Shown: one piece after another, positions 41,470 through 48,422 of the stretch
Layout: every line of letters starts with the position of its first letter
How positions within the stretch are numbered: position 1 is the stretch's first letter
Origin: an uncultured Alphaproteobacteria bacterium
Lineage (GTDB): Bacteria > Pseudomonadota > Alphaproteobacteria > RF32 > CAG-239
DNA: 48,422 nucleotides
NCBI GenBank assembly: GCA_934271195.1
Contig: CAKQRB010000019.1
Coordinates: 1-48,422 of the forward strand
Reading direction: 5' to 3'
Made by a program: the position numbers and the translations under genes
The notes under the pieces: generated by a model
Seen by the model: the letters and a program-made list of their open reading frames with translations, nothing else
Databases searched by the model: none
What the model was told of the DNA's origin: nothing

Positions 41470-41577
41470 ATGTTGTTTAATATAGTTGCGATTATCGGCG
41501 TCGGATTAATAGGCTCTTCTTTGGCGCGGGTTGTCCGTCATATGGCGAGATCAGCGCGGAGATTGTGCCGAATTTAA
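41470..41577 (+). pseudogene. tyrA: Remnant of prephenate/arogenate dehydrogenase
   Basis: The 35-codon frame begins MLFNIVAIIGVGLIGSSLAR, the NAD-binding start of TyrA/TyrC proteins, and breaks off after VVRH into non-homologous residues and a stop. In another frame YGEISAEIV follows at about 41535, like the next segment of TyrA, pointing to a frameshift followed by a large deletion. Only about 30 of some 290 codons remain. It lies between cysK and lptG. Confidence 0.75.
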
Positions 41578-41650
41578 CCGTGAGAATAGTCTTGATAAAT
41601 GAGAGATTATTTTATATTCTGAACAGAAACGAACTAACGATTGGATAAAC

Positions 41651-42757
41651 ATGAACCCGCAGTCTATTCTTGGAAAATATTTGACTAAACAGATTATTTA
41701 CAATTTTTTGGCCGTCTTGTTGATGGTTATGGGAATTGTCATGCTGTTTGAGGTGGTTGAGCTGCTGCGCCGCGCTTCCGGACGTGATGACGCTTCTTTC
41801 GGTTTTATTATGCAGATGGCTTTTACCAAACTGCCGAAAACGGTTGAGATGGTTTTTCCGTTTGTGATGATGATTGCTGCGATGATTACGTTCTGGAAAC
41901 TCAGCAAAAGCAACGAGTTTGTGATTATCCGCAGCGCCGGCGTTTCAATCTGGGGATTTTTGGCACCGGTTTTGCTGGCGACTTTTTTGATCGGCGTGAT
42001 GAATGTGACGATTGTAAATCCTATTTCCGCCAGAATGAATGAGTTGTACGAAACATTGGATTATCGTTTTAAGACTCGCAATCCTAAAGCGGTTTTGTTT
42101 TCTGAAAAAGGGTTGTGGCTGCGGGAAGCAATTGCGGCCGATAAGTTTCTTTATTTGCAAGCAAAATCCGTGCGTCAGGAGCAAAACAGCCTTTTTTTAC
42201 GCGGTGTGACGATTTTGGAAATGAACAGGGAATCGCAGAATTTGCGACGAGTGGAAGCTTATGCTGCTAATCTGAAAGGCGACGAATTTGAGCTGATTAA
42301 CGTGAAAGTTTATGAACCCGGAAAGCCGACGCTTTCTTTGGATAAGGTTATGTACAAAACAACTTTGACAATTGAGCGAATTAAAGAAAATTTTGTGGAG
42401 CCGGAATCTATTTCTTTTTGGAATTTGCCGGATACCATACGTTTTTATGAAATGTCAGGTTTTTCGGCGCAAAAACATTGGTTGCGTTATCTTTCTCTAT
42501 TGGCTTCGCCTTTTTTGCTTTGTTCTATGGTTCTTGTTGCTGCTGTTTTTGCCCTGCGTCCGAATAATCGGCAGGGTGGGGTGATGTTTCTGATTGTCGG
42601 CGGCCTTTCCACCGGTTTTATTGTCTATTTTATGTCGCAAGTCATTTATGCCTTTGGGGTCAACAATGTTATTCCCAGTTTTTTGGCGGTTTGGACGCCG
42701 GCGTTGATTGTGATGATGATTAGCGTGTCGGTTCTTCTCCATCTCGAAGACGGGTAA
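41651..42757 (+). CDS. lptG: LPS export ABC transporter permease LptG
   Basis: The second permease of LptB2FG. The 368-residue product has the YjgP/YjgQ fold: helices at about 15-35, 55-80 and 100-120, a periplasmic beta domain (about 130-260), and three C-terminal helices. SNEFVIIRSAGVSIWGF matches the LptG coupling helix region. The ribosome site is weak. Its TAA stop is the first copy of a repeat (TAAAAAACGCG) that begins the palindrome cluster behind it. Confidence 0.9.
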   Translation: MNPQSILGKYLTKQIIYNFLAVLLMVMGIVMLFEVVELLRRASGRDDASFGFIMQMAFTKLPKTVEMVFPFVMMIAAMITFWKLSKSNEFVIIRSAGVSIWGFLAPVLLATFLIGVMNVTIVNPISARMNELYETLDYRFKTRNPKAVLFSEKGLWLREAIAADKFLYLQAKSVRQEQNSLFLRGVTILEMNRESQNLRRVEAYAANLKGDEFELINVKVYEPGKPTLSLDKVMYKTTLTIERIKENFVEPESISFWNLPDTIRFYEMSGFSAQKHWLRYLSLLASPFLLCSMVLVAAVFALRPNNRQGGVMFLIVGGLSTGFIVYFMSQVIYAFGVNNVIPSFLAVWTPALIVMMISVSVLLHLEDG

Positions 42758-42772
42758 AAAACGCGTATAATG

Positions 42773-42863
42773 GCCGACTAATACAGATTCAGCGGGATGG
42801 AGAAATGCTCATGTACTATTTTGTACACTCCGCTTTCTCCACCCTAAAATCTTATTATTCGGC
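42773..42863. repeat. Palindromic element (GTAC-tip family), first after lptG
   Basis: Outer arms GCCGACTAATA and TATTATTCGGC pair with one mismatch; middle arms GGATGGAGAAA and TTTCTCCACC pair mostly; the tip is TGTAC (42812-42816), 6 nt, GTACA (42823-42827). Confidence 0.85.
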
Positions 42864-42900
42864 TCATTCTCCGCAGTTTTTATAAAAAACGCGCAATACG

Positions 42901-42999
42901 GATGCCTAATACAGAAAAAGAAAATCCGGCTAAGTTACGTACGTCTATGTACGCGCCTGTCGCCGGATTTTCTTTTTCTTATTATCCATCTTAGGCATC
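42901..42999. repeat. Palindromic element (GTAC-tip family), second after lptG
   Basis: Outer arms GATGCCTAA and TTAGGCATC; middle arms AGAAAAAGAAAATCCGGC (42913-42930) and its perfect complement (42962-42979), 18 bp; tip CGTAC (42938-42942), 6 nt, GTACG (42949-42953). Confidence 0.92.
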
Positions 43000-43062
43000 T
43001 AGGCGCGCTGCGGTTGCTCACGCTTTCCTTGCTTGCCAAGATGTTCCAAAGAGCTTGCAGAC

Positions 43063-43090
43063 AAAAACAACCGGAGCTGCGGTTGTTTTT
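43063..43090. terminator. Probable bidirectional terminator of lptG and the TPR gene
   Basis: AAAAACAACCG pairs perfectly with CGGTTGTTTTT around a 6-nt GAGCTG loop. A-run and T-run at the ends allow use in both directions. Confidence 0.7.
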
Positions 43091-43150
43091 ACTTAGCGCT
43101 TCTATCGCGTTTTTTACAGCGGCCTGAAAGGAAGACAGTTATCGGATTTA

Positions 43151-44515
43151 TTATTCTTCCAGCAGATTCATACTTTGGCTGGTTTTGGCAATGTCGGCCG
43201 TGATTTTGCGGGTTTCTTCTAGGTTATCCGCATTTTCAAAAATGTATAAGGCATCGTGAAAATATTCCAGAGCTTCTTCCAGCAAAGCTTTGTCGCCGGC
43301 ATTTTTTCCGAGCCGGTAATAGATTTCGCCGATATGTTCCTGACTCTTGGCCCATTCCAACGGTTTGCGGCGTTCGGTGATGACTTTTTGCTGGTTCTTA
43401 TAACTGGATATTGCCAGTTCTGAAATTTCTTCACTTTTGGTAAAGTTGCCAAGAAGTCCCAGCATATAGCCTAACTCACTCTGAACCTGCGCCCAGAATT
43501 CCGGAAATAAAGACAAGGTATAAATTTTTTCGGTTTCCCGCAATTGAAAGACAGCGTCGCGCAATGCCTGAATATCTTCTTTATACAACCAGTAGCTCAA
43601 AAACAGATGTGACAGTTTATATGAAATATAGCCGTAGTCATAAGGATAGTTATATTTGCTTAGGTAGCGCTGTGCTTGGCGGTAATAGTTGATTGCCTCT
43701 TTGAAGTGGCGGGCAGACTGCTTGGGAATGTATTTGGTGGAACAGTCGTACAATTGTCCGAGGTGGTTATAAATGCAACCCAAATGAATTGGCGCGGTTA
43801 TCAGATCCTGATGTTTTAATGCCGTGTCGAATAGGTTTTTGACGATTTTAAAATCTTTGCCCTGACCGCGGTCGAAACAGTAGCTCAGATAGATAATGCC
43901 CAGAAAATTCATGATATAGGGCATGTATTCGATTGAAAGGTTTTTAGCCGAATCGTCTTTGGTCAGGAAGCCGATAATCCTTTTTAGCAGGTATCTTTTT
44001 TGAATTTTTTTCTCGCGGGAAAAAGTATTCAGAGAGCTTACGACCGCACCGTAAATCAGGTTGCCTACGGCCGGCGGAATCGGTTGTCCGGAAGAAAGAA
44101 ATTCTGCGGGAATATACAGGCTGTCAAGCAAAGAAACAAAGGCGCAGTCTTCGTTTTCATATTGTTTTTCGGTCTGAAAATTGAGTCTGATTTTGTTGCC
44201 TTCGCGATAGCCCCAGATCAGAACGTCGGCCTGTGTTTTATCTAAAATGGTTTGGCCGCGGTCAATAAGGTCAAAGAGTGTCCGGCTTTCCAGATTTAAG
44301 AACGTTTTAGAAAAAGGCTCATCAAAATAAGAAACTTCCAGACCGTCTTTACTGCTGAGCAGGCGGGCAATCACCTCTCCGCTGTTGCTTTCTATGTATT
44401 CTGAAAATTCAACGACAACAATCTTAAACTTTATTAAATCCATGGCGTTTGCAGCCGGATTTATTCGGTCCGGATGAGAATGAAAAATTTTATGAACAAA
44501 ATCTGTCAGTCGCAT
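43151..44515 (-). CDS. TPR-like repeat protein
   Basis: The 454-residue soluble protein has an N-terminal domain of about 165 residues with strands (KIVVVEFSEYIESNSGE, DVLIWGYREGNKIRLNF), then helical tetratricopeptide-like repeats over about 200-445 (for example EEALEYFHDALYIFENA). The function is unknown. Its ATG overlaps the stop of the membrane protein upstream by one base, so the two are coupled and the products probably work together. Confidence 0.7.
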   Translation of the reverse strand: MRLTDFVHKIFHSHPDRINPAANAMDLIKFKIVVVEFSEYIESNSGEVIARLLSSKDGLEVSYFDEPFSKTFLNLESRTLFDLIDRGQTILDKTQADVLIWGYREGNKIRLNFQTEKQYENEDCAFVSLLDSLYIPAEFLSSGQPIPPAVGNLIYGAVVSSLNTFSREKKIQKRYLLKRIIGFLTKDDSAKNLSIEYMPYIMNFLGIIYLSYCFDRGQGKDFKIVKNLFDTALKHQDLITAPIHLGCIYNHLGQLYDCSTKYIPKQSARHFKEAINYYRQAQRYLSKYNYPYDYGYISYKLSHLFLSYWLYKEDIQALRDAVFQLRETEKIYTLSLFPEFWAQVQSELGYMLGLLGNFTKSEEISELAISSYKNQQKVITERRKPLEWAKSQEHIGEIYYRLGKNAGDKALLEEALEYFHDALYIFENADNLEETRKITADIAKTSQSMNLLEE

Positions 44516-45588
44516 CAGCTTTCTTTGTCCTTGTTTATGGTATCTTTGATTTCTTCAAAATTGTTTTTGATTTCTTTAATGACGTTACGGTTCATTTCGC
44601 GAAAGCTCTGATTGGCATCCTGCCAGTTTTTTACCTTGCTCAAATACCAGACAGTAATGATTGCGCTTAAGACCGGAATGGAATAGATGTTTGAGGAGTA
44701 GGCTTCAAAATAGCCCAAAACAATCATAACAATTTCTAACCGCAAAATATTGTTGGTGACGTTTTCCGGAGAAAGACCGGAAACATTGGCTTGAAAATAA
44801 GCGGTATTGGCAACAATGTCAGCATATTTGTCTTTTAAGAACAAGGTTTGTAGCAATGCCCAAGAGATTTCTATAATATAGAACATGTTAAAAATGATAA
44901 CGCTTGGCGCGGCTCCTTCAGAAACGGCACGAAAAACAAGGCCGCCGAGCAAAAATCCCAGAGCCGTACAACCGGCTTCGGACAATTGCAGTCGTGCCGG
45001 ATACCAGTTGAAAACCAGAAATGCGGCCATTACGGCTGCCAATATCAGGGCTGCTGCACCAAGCAGGAAAGGCAATGCCGCGGCCAGAGATAAAAAGAAT
45101 ATGCCCGCACAGACCGCCATGGTGTGCAGTCCGGCAACGGTTTCAATGCCGTTTAAAAAGCGGTACAGAAAGCTGAATAAAAACCAGAGCAGGATTATCA
45201 GCAGGATTCTGAAAACCGGGGAAATTTGAGGAAATATGGAAATATCTTGCGGCATGAACAGGCTTAAGATTGCGGCGCAGCTTAAAACCGTCAGGCTGAT
45301 ATATTTGGTATCAAATCGGGAAGCAACATAAAAAATGACGGCAGAAGCGGTTAGAAGTGCCGGAAGTTCCCAGAAGACGTATTCATTTATGAAGTCATTG
45401 TTTTGTCGGAACGCAATACTCAGCCCCAAAGCAAATACGGCAAAAGTACCGAGAATAATGACAAATGCTGAAAACGGGGTTTTGCTTTGGGCAATTCGTA
45501 TTTGGTTTAGTATATAAAAACAACCAAAGCCCAAGAAAAAGCTTGCGGCCGCGCAAATTATCAAAAAAGTGTTTTCAAAATTCATCAT
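44515..45588 (-). CDS. WecA/MraY-like membrane protein lacking the acidic motifs
   Basis: The 357-residue protein has about ten membrane helices. Two blocks match WecA/MraY phosphoglycosyl transferases by position: RFLNGIETVAG (143-153) for the family NxxDGxDGLAG, and FNWYPARLQLSEAGCTALGF (193-212) for the family N-P-A-FMGDxGS-LGF. The catalytic aspartates are replaced (D to N/E, and GD to SE), so normal transferase activity is unlikely. The C-terminal 60 residues are charged and helical. Its stop overlaps the TPR gene start. The family link is my reading of the pattern. Confidence 0.6.
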   Translation of the reverse strand: MMNFENTFLIICAAASFFLGFGCFYILNQIRIAQSKTPFSAFVIILGTFAVFALGLSIAFRQNNDFINEYVFWELPALLTASAVIFYVASRFDTKYISLTVLSCAAILSLFMPQDISIFPQISPVFRILLIILLWFLFSFLYRFLNGIETVAGLHTMAVCAGIFFLSLAAALPFLLGAAALILAAVMAAFLVFNWYPARLQLSEAGCTALGFLLGGLVFRAVSEGAAPSVIIFNMFYIIEISWALLQTLFLKDKYADIVANTAYFQANVSGLSPENVTNNILRLEIVMIVLGYFEAYSSNIYSIPVLSAIITVWYLSKVKNWQDANQSFREMNRNVIKEIKNNFEEIKDTINKDKES

Positions 45589-45655
45589 CTGAGCCTTTCT
45601 GATTTTTCAGACTATTGTAACCCATTAATTTATTTGTTCAATAATCAATATGTTT

Positions 45656-46564
45656 TTATGCGGAGATATCTTGGGGATGCAGTTGCTTTAACGTCGAAAC
45701 CGCAAGGTTATGTCGTCGGGCGACATTGGTAATGATATTATAAATATTATGGAGCTCCATTTTGGACGAATCGCCTGGGGTTTGTGTATTATAAGTGTAG
45801 TTTATCGGCGTATTATAAATTTTTTTCAGGATATCCTCAGATGCCAGAGATACGTTTTCCGCCGCGGCCAAGGCACAGATTTCACTAACGGCGCTCTCAA
45901 TCAGGTTTTGTTTGTCTTTATTTTTCAAAATGTTAAAAATGCTCTGTCGGTAGCGGGCCGATGCAAGGGCGGAAACGGCATATCCGGCAAAGGCCTGCCA
46001 GAAGACCTGATTTTTGTCTTCGCAGGTTTGGCATAAAATTTCGGCACCGTGAAAATAACTTAAGGCCTTGAGCGAATATTCCAGCGTATTGAAAGGTTTG
46101 GACAAAGTTACCTGCGGTTCGTTGCCTAAGATAAAAATCTGGTTGTCTTTGGTTTGCAGCCAGCCGTCAAAGCAAGCTCTGACGGTGCTGTGCTTGAGCA
46201 GGCTTTCTATAATCCGAAAGTCTGAAATCATGGAAAAAACAATAACCGGAGCCGAAGAAAAATGTGCGACGGACAACAGCATTAATTCTGATTTCAGGCG
46301 GCTGTTTGGTGATGTTATAATCAGCATTTTAGCTTTTTCCAAGGAATAGTGTCGGCAGGGAATGCTGACTTTTTGCTTTTTCAGACTGTGTTCTTCCCGC
46401 AGGCTGATTTCAATTTCCGTCGGGCAACTTTGTTTGGGCGCGATTATAATCGCATTTTCGCCATTGAGGATAAATTTGGCCGCGAGGTATTGGCTGAGCG
46501 GGGTATTGCCGAGAATATAAACCGGCGGTTTGGCAGCAGATGTTTTTTCTTTTGTGTCAGCCAT
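45656..46564 (-). CDS. Ketopantoate reductase-like protein, degenerate
   Basis: The 302-residue product looks like PanE/ApbA: an N-terminal Rossmann start (VYILGNTPLSQYLAAKFILNG, residues 15-35) and a C-terminal helical domain with FWQAFAGYAVSALASARYR and the SSKMELHNI segment. The glycine-rich GxGxxG loop is changed to GNTPLS, and the catalytic Lys/Asn helix looks altered, so NADPH binding is doubtful. It starts 3 nt after the rsmB stop with AAAAGGT. It may be an inactive or repurposed relative. Confidence 0.6.
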   Translation of the reverse strand: MADTKEKTSAAKPPVYILGNTPLSQYLAAKFILNGENAIIIAPKQSCPTEIEISLREEHSLKKQKVSIPCRHYSLEKAKMLIITSPNSRLKSELMLLSVAHFSSAPVIVFSMISDFRIIESLLKHSTVRACFDGWLQTKDNQIFILGNEPQVTLSKPFNTLEYSLKALSYFHGAEILCQTCEDKNQVFWQAFAGYAVSALASARYRQSIFNILKNKDKQNLIESAVSEICALAAAENVSLASEDILKKIYNTPINYTYNTQTPGDSSKMELHNIYNIITNVARRHNLAVSTLKQLHPQDISA

Positions 46565-46567
46565 GTT

Positions 46568-47860
46568 TTATTTTACCTTTTGCAATTTGGCAATAAAGAA
46601 AGAATCGGCGCCGCCTTGCGCCGAAAGATGATAAGGCAGCGTACGGACAAAGCCCTCCCGCATGAACATATCGTCAGGCAGTTGTCCCGAGAAAGACAAA
46701 AATTTTCCTGCCGAAAGCGGGATGACGCGAAATTCGGCATGTTGTTGCAGAAAGGCTTTTATTTGATGTTCGCCTTCGCTTTTGGCGATGGAACAGGTGC
46801 AGTAAACCAGTTCGCCGCCGGTTTTTATTATTTTTGAAATTTTTTCAAGGATTTGTTTTTGCAGGGCGGCCATTTTTTGAATATCCGCGGCTTTTTTGAT
46901 GTGTACGATTTCAGGGTGGCGGCGCAGGGTGCCTGTTGCCGAGCAGGGCGCGTCCAACAAAACGGCATCGTAAGCATCGGTCGTATTTTCCAGATAATCC
47001 AGGGCATCAGCGCAGAGAATCCGCGGTGTCGGGAGTTGCAGGCGGCGAATATTTTCGCTCAGGGTTTTAAGGCGGTCTTCCGAAATGTCAAGAGAGGTCA
47101 CTTGCGCGCCGGCAACAAGAAGCTGGGCGGTTTTTCCGCCGGGGGCGGCACAAAGATCAAGAATATTTTTATTTTGCGGTTTGCTTAAAGCCATGGCTGC
47201 CAGAGAGGCGGAGAAGTCCTGAACCCACCAACTTCCCTCTTTGTATCCTGACAGGTTTTCAATTTTGCCGGTGCTTTCCAAACGGACGGTGCCGTTGGGC
47301 AACAGAGTGCCGTTGAGCTTTTCGGCCCAGAATTCGGGATTGTTTTTGATGGTTAAGTCAAGCGGGGTTTCATTGATGGCGGCTGCTTCAATGTGTGAAA
47401 TTTGTTCCGCTGTATAATCATTTTGCAAAAGTCTGCGAAAGCTTTCGGGAAGAAAAACGCCGGTGTCGGCATTTAGCAACTCTTCTTTGGCGGCGGCGAT
47501 TTTGCGCAGAACCGCATTTACAAAACCGGCGACATATTTGTCATTTTGTTTTTTTACCAGATTGACATAGCTGTTAAGAACGGCATAATCCGGCGTTTCC
47601 AGAAATAAAAGTTCTGCCGCGGCAAGAATCAGGGCATAGCGGGCAAAAGCGTGTTTGTCTGGCAGTTTTTTGGCGGCAAAAACGGAAATGACCTTTTGCA
47701 GAAAAATTAAACGACGTAATGCCGTGAGAATCAGCATATTTAAAAAGGCCTGTTCTTTTTGGGCGCTAAAGGCTTCTTCTTTTTTTATCTCATTGAAAAA
47801 GCGCTTGTTTTCCAAAATGTTTTGCAGCGTTTCAACAGCCAGACGGCGGGGGTCATTCAT
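46568..47860 (-). CDS. rsmB: 16S rRNA (cytosine-967) C5-methyltransferase
   Basis: Methylates C967 of 16S rRNA. The 430-residue product has a NusB-like N-terminal RNA-binding domain (about 1-140) and the SAM domain with LDLCAAPGGKT, DAPCSATGTLRRHPE and the second catalytic Cys in YCTCSI. AAAGGAAAG precedes the ATG. It is the first gene of a minus-strand operon that includes the next three genes. Confidence 0.95.
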   Translation of the reverse strand: MNDPRRLAVETLQNILENKRFFNEIKKEEAFSAQKEQAFLNMLILTALRRLIFLQKVISVFAAKKLPDKHAFARYALILAAAELLFLETPDYAVLNSYVNLVKKQNDKYVAGFVNAVLRKIAAAKEELLNADTGVFLPESFRRLLQNDYTAEQISHIEAAAINETPLDLTIKNNPEFWAEKLNGTLLPNGTVRLESTGKIENLSGYKEGSWWVQDFSASLAAMALSKPQNKNILDLCAAPGGKTAQLLVAGAQVTSLDISEDRLKTLSENIRRLQLPTPRILCADALDYLENTTDAYDAVLLDAPCSATGTLRRHPEIVHIKKAADIQKMAALQKQILEKISKIIKTGGELVYCTCSIAKSEGEHQIKAFLQQHAEFRVIPLSAGKFLSFSGQLPDDMFMREGFVRTLPYHLSAQGGADSFFIAKLQKVK

Positions 47861-48008
47861 GTTCTTTCCTTTTAGATGAATTATTGAGCGTTATTTTAGT
47901 GAGATTCCGCCATAATTACAAGTGTGAAATTTTTATTTTGGACTCTTGTTTTTTGAGAGAATTTATTATAGCCTGAGCTAAACTTTGTTTTTTAAGGAAT
48001 GTAATAAA

Positions 48009-48422
48009 ATGAAAAAAACACTTTTGACTTTGCTGGCGGCGGTAGTGATGACCAGCGGCTGCTCATATTTTTCGTGGATGAATCCGTGGGCTGATAATAA
48101 AAAGTCGGAAGCGGCCAAAGAACTGCCGGTGAATGAGTTTTTGTGGCGTGCCGCACTGGAGAGAATGAGCTTTACGCCGTTGAAAACCGAGAATCCGTCC
48201 AAGGGGCTGATTGTGACCGACTGGTTCAGAATGGAAGGCTATCCGCGGGAGCTGTTTATGGTCAAAGTTCAAGTATTGACAAAAGAACTGCGCAGCAACG
48301 GCATTAAGGTCAATGTTGAAAAAAGAGTGCTGAAAGACGGAAAATGGTATGATGTTGAAGTCGGAAGCCGATTGCAAAGCGCGATGGAAAACAGAATCCT
48401 TCTGAAAGCTCGGGAGTTATAC
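48009..48422 (+). CDS. DUF3576 lipoprotein, 3' end outside the window
   Basis: At least 138 residues, open at the right edge. The lipoprotein signal ends VVMTSGC, so Cys18 is lipidated. Then comes the DUF3576-like region (NEFLWRAALERMSFTPL, SKGLIVTDWF, VQVLTKELRSNGIKVNVEKR). The family is nearly confined to Alphaproteobacteria and is thought to act at the envelope. AAGGAA precedes the ATG. Confidence 0.85.
   Translation, partial: MKKTLLTLLAAVVMTSGCSYFSWMNPWADNKKSEAAKELPVNEFLWRAALERMSFTPLKTENPSKGLIVTDWFRMEGYPRELFMVKVQVLTKELRSNGIKVNVEKRVLKDGKWYDVEVGSRLQSAMENRILLKARELY

Larger units (their letters stand above)
42755..43116. repeat. Palindrome cluster after lptG with terminal inverted 11-mers
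   Basis: TAAAAAACGCG at 42755-42765 recurs as a direct copy at 42883-42893 and inverted at 43106-43116, so the 362-bp stretch has matching ends. The two direct copies extend over 33 bp (26 identical) and each leads into one GTAC-tip palindrome (42773-42863, 42901-42999). A third, GTAC-less hairpin lies at 43063-43090. This fills the non-coding gap between convergent lptG and the TPR gene. Confidence 0.85.

Noticed and set aside
1..48422. tRNA genes
   Set aside because: I looked for GTTCGAATC-type T-loops with matching acceptor stems; the few hits (for example in truB and pnp) are within genes and have no cloverleaf. None reported; a tRNAscan-SE run would settle it.

Overview
The window comes from a moderately AT-rich alphaproteobacterial chromosome. 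Three things support this: the gene order rho / coaE-dnaQ-secB / Tim44-mltA-smr, the alphaproteobacterial marker families (a mitofilin/Mic60-like protein beside HemY, and a DUF3576 lipoprotein), and CtrA- and CcrM-type motifs at the presumed origin. Many genes are close to those of free-living relatives. The compact layout, a tyrA remnant, missing neighbours (no hemCD, pdxA, maf or aroE at their usual places) and palindromic repeats suggest a reduced, possibly host-associated or gut lineage. That lifestyle is inference.

Layout. At 1-1.77 kb, rho points left and coaE points right across a roughly 470-bp gap. The gap holds five DnaA-box-like 9-mers, three TTAA-N7-TTAA CtrA-like sites and three GANTC sites, so it is a strong oriC candidate. 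From 1.77 to 15 kb come housekeeping genes: coaE, dnaQ, secB, a Tim44-like gene, mltA, smr, nth, tsaD, a Mic60-like gene and hemY. They are followed by an ADP-dependent sugar kinase, a two-gene pair of effector-like orphans on the minus strand, and rbfA-truB-rpsO-pnp. From 18.07 to 20.1 kb lies an accessory stretch with duplicated hairpins, a GANTC-dense 170-bp patch, a duplicated promoter-leader and overlapping membrane mini-genes. From 20.2 to 31 kb come rplY, pth, ychF, two orphan genes, trmL/ampG, hslV, an hslU interrupted by an amber codon, hemW carrying an in-frame palindromic insertion, an EamA-like transporter, aroK and xerD.

From 31 to 38 kb there is a zeta-toxin-like kinase with an overlapping 58-residue partner, then an outer-membrane biogenesis operon read leftward (lptF-lptD-surA-rsmA) and an SDR. 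From 38.2 to 43.1 kb come yicC-gmk, an exported protein, cysK, a tyrA remnant, and lptG separated from lptF, followed by nested palindromes. From 43.15 to 47.9 kb an operon runs rsmB, a ketopantoate-reductase-like protein, a WecA/MraY-like protein that lacks its acidic motifs, and a TPR protein. A DUF3576 lipoprotein runs off the right edge.

The most novel signals are a family of palindromes sharing a GTAC-(6-8 nt)-GTAC tip with unrelated long arms (one inside the hemW reading frame), the effector-like pair at 12.4-13.7 kb, the possible toxin module at 31.0-31.9 kb, the GANTC cluster at 19.1 kb, and the CtrA/CcrM/DnaA-type origin.
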